Assembly (NCBI RefSeq): GCF_030035675.1
Contig: NC_084484.1
Coordinates: forward strand, 187,366,934 to 187,430,933
Direction: 5' to 3'
Length of the DNA: 64,000 nucleotides
DNA from: Rhineura floridana
Lineage: Eukaryota > Chordata > Lepidosauria > Squamata > Rhineuridae
Shown here: one piece after another, positions 43,351 through 54,100 of the stretch
Position numbering within the stretch: position 1 is the stretch's first letter
Layout: every line of letters begins with the position of its first letter
Position numbers and translations under genes: made by a program
Notes under the pieces: generated by a model
Told to the model about the DNA's origin: nothing
Databases searched by the model: none
Seen by the model: the letters and a program-made list of their open reading frames with translations, nothing else

Positions 43351-45160
43351 CCTTCCACATCTACTCCGGGGTCCTAAAAAGCAACGATAAGGGAAATCCC
43401 TGCCTCTTTTCCACCCAGCCCCCCTTGATAGGCCCCATGCAAAATAGGTTTCCTTTGGAGAACCCCTATCAGGGGCAGCTTTGAGATCCCTTTCTTTTTA
43501 CACAGGCATCCTCTTCCTTGGTTCAAGCTGACAGACCATCATGATCTGACCCTGCTCTGCTCCAAACACATTGACTGTCTTTTTAAAAAGGAAAATAAAC
43601 AGAGCTCCAGGAACAGATTACAAACATCTATGGGAAGTGTGGTTTAACTGCCAAGTGGAATTGCTGCCATTCTGTGCTGTCAAAAATAGGATGAGAAACC
43701 AGGGTTGGAGTGTGCACGCGCATGGTTAAAAGGGAAGCAGAGTAGAATGTGAACCTCCTGACATCCTGCCCAGGAAGGGTTAATAAAGGAGAGCAGAAGG
43801 CTTGGGGGGCACGTGGCCATTGCAGTTCTCACCCCACAGGACTCACCTTCAGGATCCATAGAATGGAGGCGTGTGTGTTGCTTTCGGAGCTTTGACCCCA
43901 AGGCCTTGGAATTGCTGTGCTGGACCTCCGGCCAAAGCTCCCTCGTGCCCAGGGCAGACCTTTGCCCCACAGACATGGAATAGGCAGCGAACAACAAATC
44001 CCAGTGGATATCCATCCTTTCTCCCCACCCATAGGTGATGCACAGGCTCATGTCTCAACAGTCTCCTGTTGCTGTGGAGATGCCAGTCAACGGCAGCCAC
44101 ATGCCCCAATCTCATTATATCCACTTTAGCCCCACGAAGTCTTTTATTGTTCCAAGGGCAGGAGATACAGGCCTCGTCAGCTTTCTTCTGTGTGTAACCA
44201 TGAAGGTCCCCACAGGCTGGCTGTTTGGAAGAATGGGGCTCACCAAATCACTGCTCTTCGTTCACAGGTGGATGACTTATGCAATGGCCAGATAAGAGCA
44301 GGCTCAACTTAGGATGGTTTCTGTCAAGGTGTGGCTTTAGGCCCAGCCTGGAGATTTTTAAAATTTTAAGCAGTATATAGATGCTTTTAATTAATAAATA
44401 AATTTAGCACACCTTCCCTGATGCGGTCTGTTGATGGCAGGGATAGATGACTTAGGGTGCCCCAAAGCTTTGCAGAGCAGACCTATTCAACGCTTCACAG
44501 CTCAGGGGACAGGCTTCCTTCTAACTCAGCAGTACAGTATGAAGTAGTCTTGAAGTGGCTTTTAATTAAACAGCTTCTGGCGGCGGTGCCCTTTTGTGGG
44601 GGGAAGAGGTAGCAGGGATGACCTTCTCTCTCTCCCCCCTCCTCATGTTTTCTTGGCAAACAGCAGGAAGGGCTTTCGTCCCAATGTGGTGTTTGTCTTA
44701 TGGGCCCATTCTCACAATAAAGCTGTTTGCATTCCCGGAGCACGACCGGCTCATCTGGTCATAAAACTGGGGGAGGGAGGCGGAAGGGGGGGAGGATCAA
44801 CCATTTGCCCAATAAACCCGGAGAGGAAGAGCAGGCTCTGCCAAGAAGGCAGCAGCGTCATCAATGGAAAAAAGTTTGGATGTACTTCGCAGAGCATCCT
44901 CCGGCCTCGTGCTTCTTCCCACTGTGGTGGGGGCAGACCCTGATTGGCCAGGCAGTCGCACCAGCTGGGCTCTTTTCAGGATGCCAGATAAAAGCTATCA
45001 CTCCCCCCCCTCGCCTGGGAAACCAATCGCTCTGGACACTAAGCCAGACTCAACCTCTCTTCTGATGCAAGAAGAGGCTCAGCCTCCCTTCTTTAACCCA
45101 ACCATCATGGAAACCCAGTAAGTAGATGGGGTAGAAAGCAGTAGGGCCCACCTGACTGCA
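43351..45160. other. No gene recognised
   Basis: A mixed-composition single-copy-looking stretch. Frames of up to about 120 codons lack motifs. Confidence 0.4.
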
Positions 45161-45165
45161 GAAAC

Positions 45166-45240
45166 CAGCTGGGGCTGATGGGAGTTGTAGTCCAAAACAT
45201 CTGGAGGGCACCAGGTTGGCAGAGGCTGGCAGAAACAATC
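45166..45240. repeat. MITE fragment (GTGCCCTCCAGA family)
   Basis: GGGGCTGATGGGAGTTGTAG and CATCTGGAGGGCACCAGGTT, one arm only. Confidence 0.7.
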
Positions 45241-45691
45241 CAAGTGCCAGTGGTGGTCATGTGGGCTAGTGTATTTTTGGGGTGGGGGAATGGGACAGAG
45301 CATGGTCTAAGAGGTGCACATCAGCATCTCTTGCAACGTGGTGGAAGAGGCTGAACCCCACTGACTGACTGTGTGGCACAAGCACCCAGTTCCACAAAGC
45401 ATCTTGGGCCAGGGAAGAGCCCAGTTGAGTAGTGATTTCCTAAAATGCTTGCAGAGACTTTTCCTTCCAGGACTGCCCTGGGCACAACAGGGTATAAATT
45501 GTGTCAAGGCAGGATGTTGGGTCAGATGAGCCATGGGGTGCTGAAAGCTGACCTAGGTGTACTGAGGGGCTCTGCCCTCCCGCCAGCAGCTCACATCACG
45601 GCTGCCATCTCCTGCTTCTGGGATTCATGTTGGGGCAACTAGAACCAACTGCAGGGCTCTTTTCATATAACTATTCAGTACATGCTGTACC

Positions 45692-45955
45692 AGATGGCAT
45701 GGCGGCCTGGAGGCACTTACCTGACCTCCCGGCAGGTGAGTTGCTGCGGCTTACTGAGAGGAGGAAGAGGAGGGGTGAGGTGGCTGGAGGGCAGCAATGG
45801 TGCAAATGCAGCAGCGGAGCCAATGTGGCGCTCCTGTCAGTGCACTTGGACTGCACTGCCTCTTCCCTCCTCCTCCTCCTCCCGGTAAGCAGCAGTGACT
45901 CACCTGCCGGGAGGTCAGATAAGCACCTCTGCTCCACCAGGCCCTCCGCTGCTGA
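45692..45955. repeat. Foldback element with ~75-bp arms
   Basis: GCACTTACCTGACCTCCCGG … CAGGTGAG on the left is the near-inverse of …CTCACCTGCCGGGAGGTCAG at 45900. The arms also share a GGAGGAAGAGGAGG run. GC-rich, no coding capacity, family unknown. Confidence 0.6.
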
Positions 45956-45959
45956 GGAC

Positions 45960-46800
45960 ACGGTGAGAGGTGCAATGGAGAATCTACAGTGCATAAGTTT
46001 ACTCTGCATTGTGTGAAATAGTACTTCTTTTTGTCTGTTCTGAACAGCACAAAAGTCTCTCTCTCTGCTTTTCTCCATTGTTTAACACTTCTGTGTTTGC
46101 CACCCTGGGCCCCTTTGAGATGAAGGCTGGGATATCATTGTTAGTTTCCATGCATCATTTTAAAAGCCTCTTGCCGAGTTCCTCCCCATCCCCCACCCCT
46201 TAGTCTTCTTCTCTAACCCAAAAAGCCTCAGGCATGTTGGCCTTCCCTGGCAGGGCAGGTGCCCCTCTTGCCCCCTGCCCGTTTCCTCGTGCGATACTGA
46301 CTGGAAGAACAAGAGACAGAGAGAAACCGAAGCGGGCCTTTGCCCACCCCCAGCTCCGGATAATTTATGGCCAAGTTGGAAAGCACCGGCCTTCGCAGCG
46401 CAGTGCCTTGGCGGTCACTTCCCTCTATTGTGTGACCTGCCTGCTCCCTCTGGCCGCCCCTTCCTGTTCTTTAAGCTCCGGGCCCCATAAAGGGACCTGC
46501 CGTTTCAGACCAAACAACATGAGATGTTGGGAGATCTGTGATCAGTCTTCCATTTATTGCTTCTTAATGGAAACGCAGGGGAGGGGGCTGCAGATTGAAT
46601 TATAGCAGCGGTGCGGTGGTGGTGGTGGAAGTGATACTTAACCCATTGCCCCCTCCCCAGCTGTTTCCCACCAGCAGGGCAGGAAATGCAGGGGTCCCAG
46701 CCCCCCTCACTCCCATTCCCTTTTGCTTCTTCCTCCCATTCCTGTTCTCCTTTGCCCTTCTTGCCCAAAGGGCTTGCTCCTTCTTTCTCTGCTGTGGGTG
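45960..46800. other. GC-rich unique-looking stretch
   Basis: A short CR1 scrap lies near 45985-46040 and an L2 scrap near 46095. 46230-46510 is GC-rich, unlike its surroundings. No reading frame or RNA gene is recognised. Confidence 0.4.
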
Positions 46801-46806
46801 GATCTG

Positions 46807-46924
46807 GCAAACTTGGAAAAGTTACTTTTTTTGAACTACAACTCCCATCAGCCCAATCCAGTGGCCATGCTGGCTGGGGCTGATGGGAGTTGTAGTTTAA
46901 AAAAGTAACTTTTCCAAGCTCACG
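46807..46924. mobile_element. Palindromic hAT-type MITE (family P), copy 2
   Basis: ACTTGGAAAAGTTACTTTTT … AAAAGTAACTTTTCCAAGCT with the shared CTACAACTCCCATCAGCC centre. No clear target duplication. Confidence 0.85.
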
Positions 46925-47265
46925 TCATGTGACCCCTTTTCCAGAAACTAGAGGGGAGACGCACAGGAACCGGCAGAACGGTGAGTGTGTTTCTACCCAC
47001 ATTTGCAGTCATGCTGGCTTCAGTGCATCTCCATCTCTGTGTTGTGAATCCTGGGACACACAACATCAGCTGAACTCCACTCCTTGTTACTCAAAATCTG
47101 GGATTTTTCAGATTGGATGGGTTTTCCCTTCAAGCCAGCTTCAATGCCAACTTCAAAACTGATTGGTCGATAAACCTGTTGTGACTCCGAAATGTGTCCA
47201 ATGGAAATGCTTTGCTGTGGGAGGTCCTAAAAGCTCTGACATCGTCAGCAGTGGGGCTGGCTGTA

Positions 47266-47688
47266 CAGTAGGGACCCACTCATACGGCGGGTTACGTTCC
47301 GGACCCCCGCTGAAAAAGCGGAACTCATTGAATAGAATGGCGCGCAGCACCCCGAAACCGCTGTAAAAGCGGAACAAGCGCCGTATGAATGGGGCTTTAG
47401 TCTGCTTGAGACTGCTGCATTAGCGAAGCGCTGTAAAGCCTTTTAAGTTGAGACCCATCCCAGTCTGCGTCTGTGTTAGAATTGCTTTTAATATGTCTTT
47501 TAATATCTTTAACCCTTTTAAAAAAGATGTTTTTAAAGTTTTTTTTAAGGTCTTTTTATGATGTTTTAAAGTGTTTTTAGTGTTTCCGTTTGCCACCCTG
47601 GGCTCCTGCTGGAAGGAAGGGCGGGGTATAAATACAATAATGAATAAATAATGAATAAAGCGAAGCGTTGTAAAGCGGGGCCCTACTG
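47266..47688. mobile_element. Nonautonomous DNA element (CAGTAGGG ends) holding an L2
   Basis: The left end CAGTAGGGACCC is mirrored by GGGGCCCTACTG. The interior has repeated GCGGAAC / GCGAAGCG / TGTAAAGC motifs. An L2 tail is inserted at 47439-47658. No certain target duplication; superfamily unknown. Confidence 0.65.
47439..47658 (+). mobile_element. L2-clade 3' end with 17-bp TSD
   Basis: TTTTAAGTTGAGACCCATCC, the CCCTGGGCTCCTGCTGGAAG block and the tail GAATAAATAATGAATAA. AGCGAAGCGYTGTAAAG is duplicated on both sides (47422-47438 and 47659-47675). Confidence 0.88.
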
Positions 47689-47969
47689 CTTTCCAATCAA
47701 ACAATAAAGATGTGTGCAGCTGGGTGCAGATGAGGTTCAAACCGCACCCAGACTAAATGGTCTTCCTGCTTTTTAAGGAGCTAGTGTGCACATAGCCTCA
47801 GATGAGATCATGACATAAATGTCCACTGAACTTCCCAGAATGGGAATTGAAAGATGGTGGTTGTGGCGGGAGACCTTCGAGGCACCCAGTCTTGCAAAGC
47901 AACCAGAGGGTGCTGGTGGAAGGAGCTTGTGGGAACTTTGTAGCTCAACTGTAGCCATAAAAGGCTTCC

Positions 47970-48084
47970 GCTGCTTGGAGAAGTTACTGTTTTGAACTAC
48001 AACTCCCATCAGCCCCAGCCAGCATGGCCACTGGATTGCGTTGATGGGAGTTGTAGTTCAAAAAAGTAACTTTTCCAAGCTCCA
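47970..48084. mobile_element. Palindromic hAT-type MITE (family P), copy 3
   Basis: GCTTGGAGAAGTTACTGTTT … AAAAAGTAACTTTTCCAAGC. Slightly more diverged than copies 1 and 2. Confidence 0.85.
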
Positions 48085-48344
48085 GGAGAATTAGTGGCCA
48101 TGAAGCCAGAAGCCAAACATTTGCTAGTTATGCATCAAGGATTTTCTATAGCCACAGACTTCACAAGTTTGAACAGTTCAGTGGAGGAGCAAACGCAGAA
48201 GGAAAAGCAAGCAGGACTTCCGGCTGTCTGAACAAAGTTTGTTGGCAAAGAGGTGTAGGTGGAAATGACAATGAGCATTATCAGTGTGCATTCTTAGAAA
48301 TCTGTTGCCTGTGCAGAGAGCCAGAGGTAGGATTAGGGCTGTGG

Positions 48345-48595
48345 GAGAAATTAAATTCACTTTGCATTTAGGGGTGAATGTACTTAATTTGCACTTTCGG
48401 AAGCAATACGTGAGCTGAAACAGCCGTCCTTCATAATTCACACTTCCCTGTATTCTGCAATACAATTACAATTAGGGTAAAGTGTGCACAAAAAAGCAAA
48501 TATGAGTGAAAAATGCATTATATTGGGGGAAATTGCTTTGGAAAAAAATGTGAATATGAGGCAAAATTGCATAGAAAGGTGTTTATACTGCTGCC
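48345..48595 (+). repeat. AT-rich interspersed repeat X (copy 3)
   Basis: AATTTGCACTTTCGGAAGCA, ATTAGGGTAAAGTGTGC and AAATGCATTATATTGGGGGA. Confidence 0.6.
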
Positions 48596-48599
48596 CTGG

Positions 48600-49285
48600 G
48601 CTTTTTGGGGGCAGGAAGGTCAGGATATTTATTTATTTTATTTATTTAAGAACATTTATATATGGCTTGAATGTGAAGACCTCTAAGTTCAGAGCTTTAT
48701 TCAGGTGGCCCTTGGTGTGTCTGTAAAAATACAATTAAAAACCACACAGCATCTAGCACAGTGCATTACAATTGCTACAACTGACAGGTAAATCATTAAG
48801 TGGTCTGCCTAGACCCTCAGCAATTTTCAAGTGGTCTGCCGTGTCAAAAAAGTTTGGAAACCACTGTCATAAACGGGTAAAAAATAGTGCCATGGAATGG
48901 ACTATTGAAAAATAGAGACAGTCAAGCTTTCCCAAGCTCTCCTCAAAAATGATCTGAGATTTTGTGGGATTTGGAACAGGATGCTGGGCTGCCCAGATGG
49001 ACCCAACTTGGTCAGATCCAGCAAAGCACTTCTTCTAACATCCTTCCAGTATGGAAGAAATTAAGCCCTGCCCTAATTTCACCTAATTTCATTTGCAGTG
49101 TGAGAAGCCGGCACTCCGCATAAAAGCAGTTGCTTCCATATACTGCTAAACCCAGGAAAGTTTGCCCTTTCTTGTGTTGATATATTTGTCAAGACATCCT
49201 GTTTCTTTTGCCTAAAAAACATGGCTCCACCACTTGGGATTGTGGGTAACCTCTTCCTGCTGGAAGCATAATTGTGAGTAACCTC
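48600..49285. other. No gene recognised
   Basis: Contains a CR1 3' scrap near 48970-49040 (GAACAGGATGCTGGGCTGCC). Confidence 0.4.
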
Positions 49286-49287
49286 TT

Positions 49288-49375
49288 AGAATCAGAATAG
49301 TAGAGTTGGAAGGGGCCTCTAAGGCCATCGAGCCCAACACCCTGCTCAAGGTAGGAATCTGACTTAAGATGGCTG
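49288..49375 (-). repeat. CR1 3' end fragment (ATTCTATG type)
   Basis: AGAATCAGAATAGTAGAGTT and GGGGCCTCTAAGGCCATCGA, the inverse of the CR1 3' UTR. Confidence 0.8.
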
Positions 49376-49651
49376 AAAAGCAGACCATTCCCACTAACTG
49401 AGGGAGTGCATGTCTGCAAAGGCGTGAGTAGGCCCTGGAATATTCATCCCCCTCCCCAGGAGTCTCCTGATGTGCTTGTAGACCCCTTAGGTGTTGCAAT
49501 GCCTTTCCCTATAGGAAGTGAGCATTTTTGGTCTAGTTCCCCTTTGCCCTGGTGCTACATCTTGGCCTGACGTGTTCTGCTGTTCCTGATGGGGTCAGGT
49601 TTCGTTGCTATCCTAGCCTGTGCTGGCATGTGTTATAGCTAGAGATGGATA

Positions 49652-50640
49652 GTTAAGAACATAAGAACATCAGAAGAGCCTGCTGGATCAGGCCAGTGGC
49701 CCATCTAGTCCAGCATCCTGTTCCCACAGTGGCCAACCAGGTGCCTGGGGGAAGCCCGCAAGCAGGACCCGAGTGCAAGAACACTCTCCCCTCCTGAGGC
49801 TTCCGGCAACTGGTTTTCAGAAGCATGCTGCCTCTGACTAGGGTGGCAGAGCACAGCCATCACGGCTAGTAGCCATTGATAGCCCTGTCCTTCATGAATT
49901 TGTCTAATCTTCTTTTAAAGCCATCCAAGCTGGTGGCCATTACTGCATCTTGTGGGAGCAAATTCCATAGTTTAACTATGCGCTGAGTAAAGAAGTACTT
50001 CCTTTTGTCTGTCCTGAATCTTCCAACATTCAGCTTCTTTGAATGTCCACGAGTTCTAGTATTATGAGAGAGGGAGAAGAACTTTTCTCTATCCACTTTC
50101 TCAATGCCATGCATAATTTTATACACTTCTATCATGTCTCCTCTGACCCGCCTTTTCTCTAAACTAAAAAGCCCCAAATGCTGCAACCTTTCCTCGTAAG
50201 GGAGTCGCTCCATCCCCTTGATCATTCTGGTTGCCCTCTTCTGAACCTTTTCCAACTCTATAATATCCTTTTTGAGATGAGGCGACCAGAACTGGACACA
50301 GTATTCCAAATGTGGCCGCACCATAGATTTATACAATGGCATGATGATATCGGCTGTTTTATTTTCAATACCTTTCCTAATTATCCCTAGCATGGAATTT
50401 GCCTTTTTCACAGCTGCCGCACACTGGGTCGACATTTTCATCGTGCTGTCCACTACAACCCCGAGGTCTCTCTCCTGGTCGGTCACCGCCAGTTCAGACC
50501 CCATGAGCGTATATGTGAAATTAAGATCTTTTGCTCCAATATGCATAATTTTACATTTGTTTATATTGAACTGCATTTGCCATTTTTCCGCCCATTCACT
50601 CAGTTTTGTTATTTTATCCTGTGGTTCAATTGTCAACTGT
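49652..50640 (-). mobile_element. CR1 LINE, RT C-terminal part and 3' UTR
   Basis: The minus strand is open for 256 codons: [96 protein letters not shown] and the stop after RAINGY. The 3' UTR then ends in TTCTTATGTTCTTA. It is uninterrupted within this part, so relatively young. The RT catalytic domain is cut off. Confidence 0.92.
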
Positions 50641-50810
50641 CTTTTGATTATTATCGGTGATTTATACTTATGCCTGATGGGTGTTCTGAGTTTTAGGATT
50701 TTTTTATGCTGCTATTTTTATGCACTTATTCTGCACACACAGAAGGCTATTGGGCCTGTTCACATTTAGCCAATATTTGACTACTTGGAGATCACCCAAT
50801 AATACCGAGC

Positions 50811-50830
50811 TGGCTTTCTTTTGATTCTAG
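50811..50830 (+). other. Putative splice acceptor of OR gene 4
   Basis: TGGCTTTCTTTTGATTCTAG ends 22 bases before the start codon. Confidence 0.5.
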
Positions 50831-50852
50831 ATCATGCAGCCCCTGAGGCAGA

Positions 50853-51830
50853 ATGGAAGCATCCCAGCAAGATCCACCACTTTCCAACGTCTCCTTCTAC
50901 CAGCCTTCAGTGCTCCTCATGACTGGCATTCCTGGAATGGGCAAGAGTCACCACAGACTGGTCTCCATCCCCTTCTGCTTGTTCTACCTCGTGGCCCTCT
51001 CAGGCAACTGCACCATCCTGTTCATCATTGGGAGAACCCCAAGTCTTCACGAGCCAATGCATTACTTCCTCTTCATGTTGGCGGTCATGGATCTGGGCCT
51101 GGTGATGTGTACCCTCCCTACCACTCTGGGCATCTTCTGGTTTGACATCAGGGCTATTGGGTTTGACGCCTGCCTCACCCAGATGTATTTCATTCACATC
51201 GTCTCCGTGATGGAGTCGTCGGTGCTTCTGGCCATGGCCTTTGACCGCTTTGTGGCCATTTCGAGGCCCCTGAGGTACAAAGCCATATTGACCAAGTCTA
51301 CCATCTTTAAGATCGGCCTGGCCATGCTGATGAGAGCTGCGGTTTCTCTCCTCCCAGTCCCTTTCCTACTGAAGAGGCTGACGTACTGCAGCAACAACAA
51401 TCTCTCCCACTCCTTCTGCTTCCACCCTGACATCATGAACTTGGCCTGCGCAGATGATATCAGCGTCAACATTCTGTATGGCTTAATTGTCATTCTCTCA
51501 ACTGCCGGCATAGATTCAGTCTTCATTGTGCTCTCTTATGTCCTGATCATCAGGACTGTCCTAAAGCTGGGCACCAAGGGGAAGTGCCTGAAGGCTTTGA
51601 ACACGTGTGTCTCTCACATCTGTGCTGTGCTCATATTTTTCATCCCTATGATTGGCCTATCCATGATTCATCGATTTGGCAAGGACGTGCCCCCACTTGT
51701 AAACACCATGGTTGCCTATGTCTATCTGATAGTGCCCCCTGCTCTAAACCCTATCATATACAGCATCAAATCCAAGCAGATCCGCAGAGCTATCCTGAGG
51801 CTATTGCTTTGGAAGACGGACCCTCTTTGA
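50853..51830 (+). CDS. Class I olfactory receptor (OR51-like)
   Basis: A single-exon, 325-residue seven-TM odorant receptor. It has sequon N12-V-S, TGIPGMGKSHH at the N-terminal edge (diverged from GIPGLExxH), LSGNCTILF in TM1, SLHEPMHYFLFMLAVMDL in TM2 and MAFDRFVAISRPLRY at TM3/ICL2 (DRF, a conservative variant). Loop 2 reads SHSFCFHPDIMNLACAD, wording typical of OR51 rather than OR52. LNTCVSHICAVL in TM6 and NPIIYSIKSKQIR in TM7 follow. The start is the first ATG in frame after the likely acceptor; an ATG at 50834 is in another frame. No break is seen, so it is probably functional. Confidence 0.95.
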   Translation: MEASQQDPPLSNVSFYQPSVLLMTGIPGMGKSHHRLVSIPFCLFYLVALSGNCTILFIIGRTPSLHEPMHYFLFMLAVMDLGLVMCTLPTTLGIFWFDIRAIGFDACLTQMYFIHIVSVMESSVLLAMAFDRFVAISRPLRYKAILTKSTIFKIGLAMLMRAAVSLLPVPFLLKRLTYCSNNNLSHSFCFHPDIMNLACADDISVNILYGLIVILSTAGIDSVFIVLSYVLIIRTVLKLGTKGKCLKALNTCVSHICAVLIFFIPMIGLSMIHRFGKDVPPLVNTMVAYVYLIVPPALNPIIYSIKSKQIRRAILRLLLWKTDPL

Positions 51831-53164
51831 AACAGGGCAGGGAGGTGAACCAAAATATTTTTCAGATCAATCCAGTTCGGGTTCAACTGTGCAACTAACA
51901 ACGTTGTACGTCAACCCAATAATGGTCCCATGGCCAGTTTTGTGTCCTGCACCAATCTCACACGGTCTGCACCAATCTCACACAGGAAAACAGCAATTGA
52001 TTTACAACCCATCTGATTTGCAATGAGGGGTGAAACAAGTTGAACAGTCAAAATGTGTCACAATTAAACCCCCAGTTCTAACATTCACAGTGCTTCTTAC
52101 TTAGCTGCATCAAGCCCATTTTTCGATTTCATGTTTAGGTTCTGTTTTATTTCCTGGGAAGTGTCAAGTTCGACAGTTTGCACATTTCAGGTGGATTAAA
52201 CAAAAGCATTTCTGGCTCCCTCTCTCTCTCACACACAGGCCTGTGGAACCCACTTTTACTGTATGCTGCTGAGGCCAAGATTTTCATGAGAGCCTTTGAA
52301 TCCAGAGATGAGATAACGGATAATGCCAAATCTGAGAATCGGGGGGGGGGGGGAAATCCCATGCCTGCTAAATCTGCTTCCTAGTACATAAAGTAAAATG
52401 TCTCTGGGTTAAGATTACACACCTACCCAGGCAGATAAGGTCTGGATCATCTAAGAGGCTGCACATCTCACAGCCCACAACTGGCCACAACACTGCTATT
52501 TCCTATTGCCATGAGTAGGTCAGTTGGCAGGTGAGATTGCTGCCTCCTTCTTTGAAGAAAACTCCTGGGCTTGTTATAGGAACTTGGGCCCCCTGACGTT
52601 TGAGCATCCTTGGAGGGAATGTGAGAACAGGTTCTGATAGAGTGAGCCCTGAATGTGTGGTGGCCCATGGGAGAATTTTCCTCCAACATCAGAGACAGTA
52701 TGACTCCTCACACCATTAGCTGGAGAACAGCAGATCGTGAAAGGGCAATTGTGCTCATGTCGCACTTGTGAGTTTCCCACAGGTGTTTGATTGCCCCTCT
52801 GTGAGAAACAAGGTGCTGGAGTAGGTGGGCCCCCTTTGGCCTGATCCAGCAGCCAGCCACTTCTGATGTACTCCCCCAGAGCAGGGCTGTGATTCTGCCA
52901 CGGTGGTTCTCTTGGAGTGTGATAGGCCTTCAGATACCCAGGATAACAAATGACCCACTGGTCTTCAACTCTGGCTTAAGCAAGGGTCAACCTACTGCAA
53001 AGGAAACAGAGCAAACCCAGGGCATGGTCTGAAGGTCACCCTCTTGCTGAAGCCAAGCAGTGTGGGTCTGGTTAGTGCCTGATGGGAGATCATTTGGGAA
53101 GAACAGAGAGGTATAAATGTAAGAAAAGAAACAAAAATTTGTTTCCTCTAGTACTGGAGAAAGA
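51831..53164. other. No gene recognised
   Basis: Contains a 12-base G run near 52341 and a CR1 3' scrap at about 52790-52870. Otherwise unassigned. Confidence 0.4.
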
Positions 53165-53167
53165 GAG

Positions 53168-53405
53168 CCCATGTTGTTGTTGTTATGTGCCTTCAAGTCG
53201 ACTACGACTTATGGCGACCCTATGAATCCGTGACCTCCAAGAGCGTCTGTCATGAACCACCTGCTCAGATCGTGTAAGTTCAGGTCTGTGCCTTCCTTTA
53301 TGGAGTCAATCCATCTCTTGTTTGGCCTTCCTCTTTCTCTACTCCCTTCTGTTTTTCCCAGCATTATTGTCTTTTCTAGTGAATCAGGTCTTCTCATTGT
53401 GTGTT
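53168..53405 (-). mobile_element. BovB/RTE LINE 3' end
   Basis: TGTTGTTATGTGCCTTCAAG at the tail side. The minus strand encodes SLEKTIMLGKTEGSRERG and RPNKRWIDSIKEGTDLNL. Confidence 0.9.
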
Positions 53406-53504
53406 CAAAATGAGCCCACGTTAGTCCAAACAAAATAAATACTGAAGAGTAATAAAATGTTGTTGAAATGATCAGACCCTGCAATGGGACGTTAAGGAGC
53501 CACA

Positions 53505-54090
53505 TTCCTATTTTTTATTTTATTTATCTGGAATATTAATAAACCACTAAACATTACAAAATACAACAACGATATACATGAATAAAACATTAAAAACAAG
53601 AGGAGTACAAACACACAGTAGAAACTCTGCCTTCCTTGCTGCCTGCCCCACCCCGCATAAGGACGATGAGGTGCATTCACTCGGCATTCACTCCGCTTCG
53701 CAGTCAGATTGCTGCCATTGGCCCTCCAGCCATCATCCAGCCTGCTCCATTGTCCAAAGCGCCTGAGAATACCAGGGGCAAAACTGGCTCTGCATCACCA
53801 GAAAAGGCTCTTGGGAGTCAGGAGCAATCATGTCAAAGGCTCACCTCATCTCCCATTCCATAGCAAGCAAAAGACTGGACCGCCCGCTCTGCCCACTGGA
53901 AAGTCCTCCAGAGCAGGAATGCCTCAGATTCCACAAGTCTCCAGGGACTGGACAAGCAAAAGGGCACCCCCACCCACCCTTGAGAGTGGGTGGGTGGAGG
54001 AAATAGACACCTTAAATCCAAACCTTACCAGGAAGTGGTCTGACCATGACAACAGGATTACACAACTGCTATATATTCAGGCCGCACCTC
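53505..54090 (-). mobile_element. L2-clade LINE fragment, internally shortened
   Basis: An AT-rich tail-like left edge (TATTTTTTATTTTATTTATC) is followed by CAAGTCTCCAGGGACTGGAC and GGAAGTGGTCTGACCATGAC. The latter are diverged matches to the region after the endonuclease in the L2 at 32820-32920. Its upstream end meets a BovB tail. Confidence 0.45.
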
Positions 54091-54100
54091 TCATTGTCTG

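Noticed and set aside
45627-46016. 129-codon plus-strand frame
   Set aside because: It is read through a foldback repeat on both strands; openness follows from GC-rich composition.
50834-51145. Open frame over the start of OR gene 4
   Set aside because: It is in another frame from the receptor and encodes no motif; a shadow frame.
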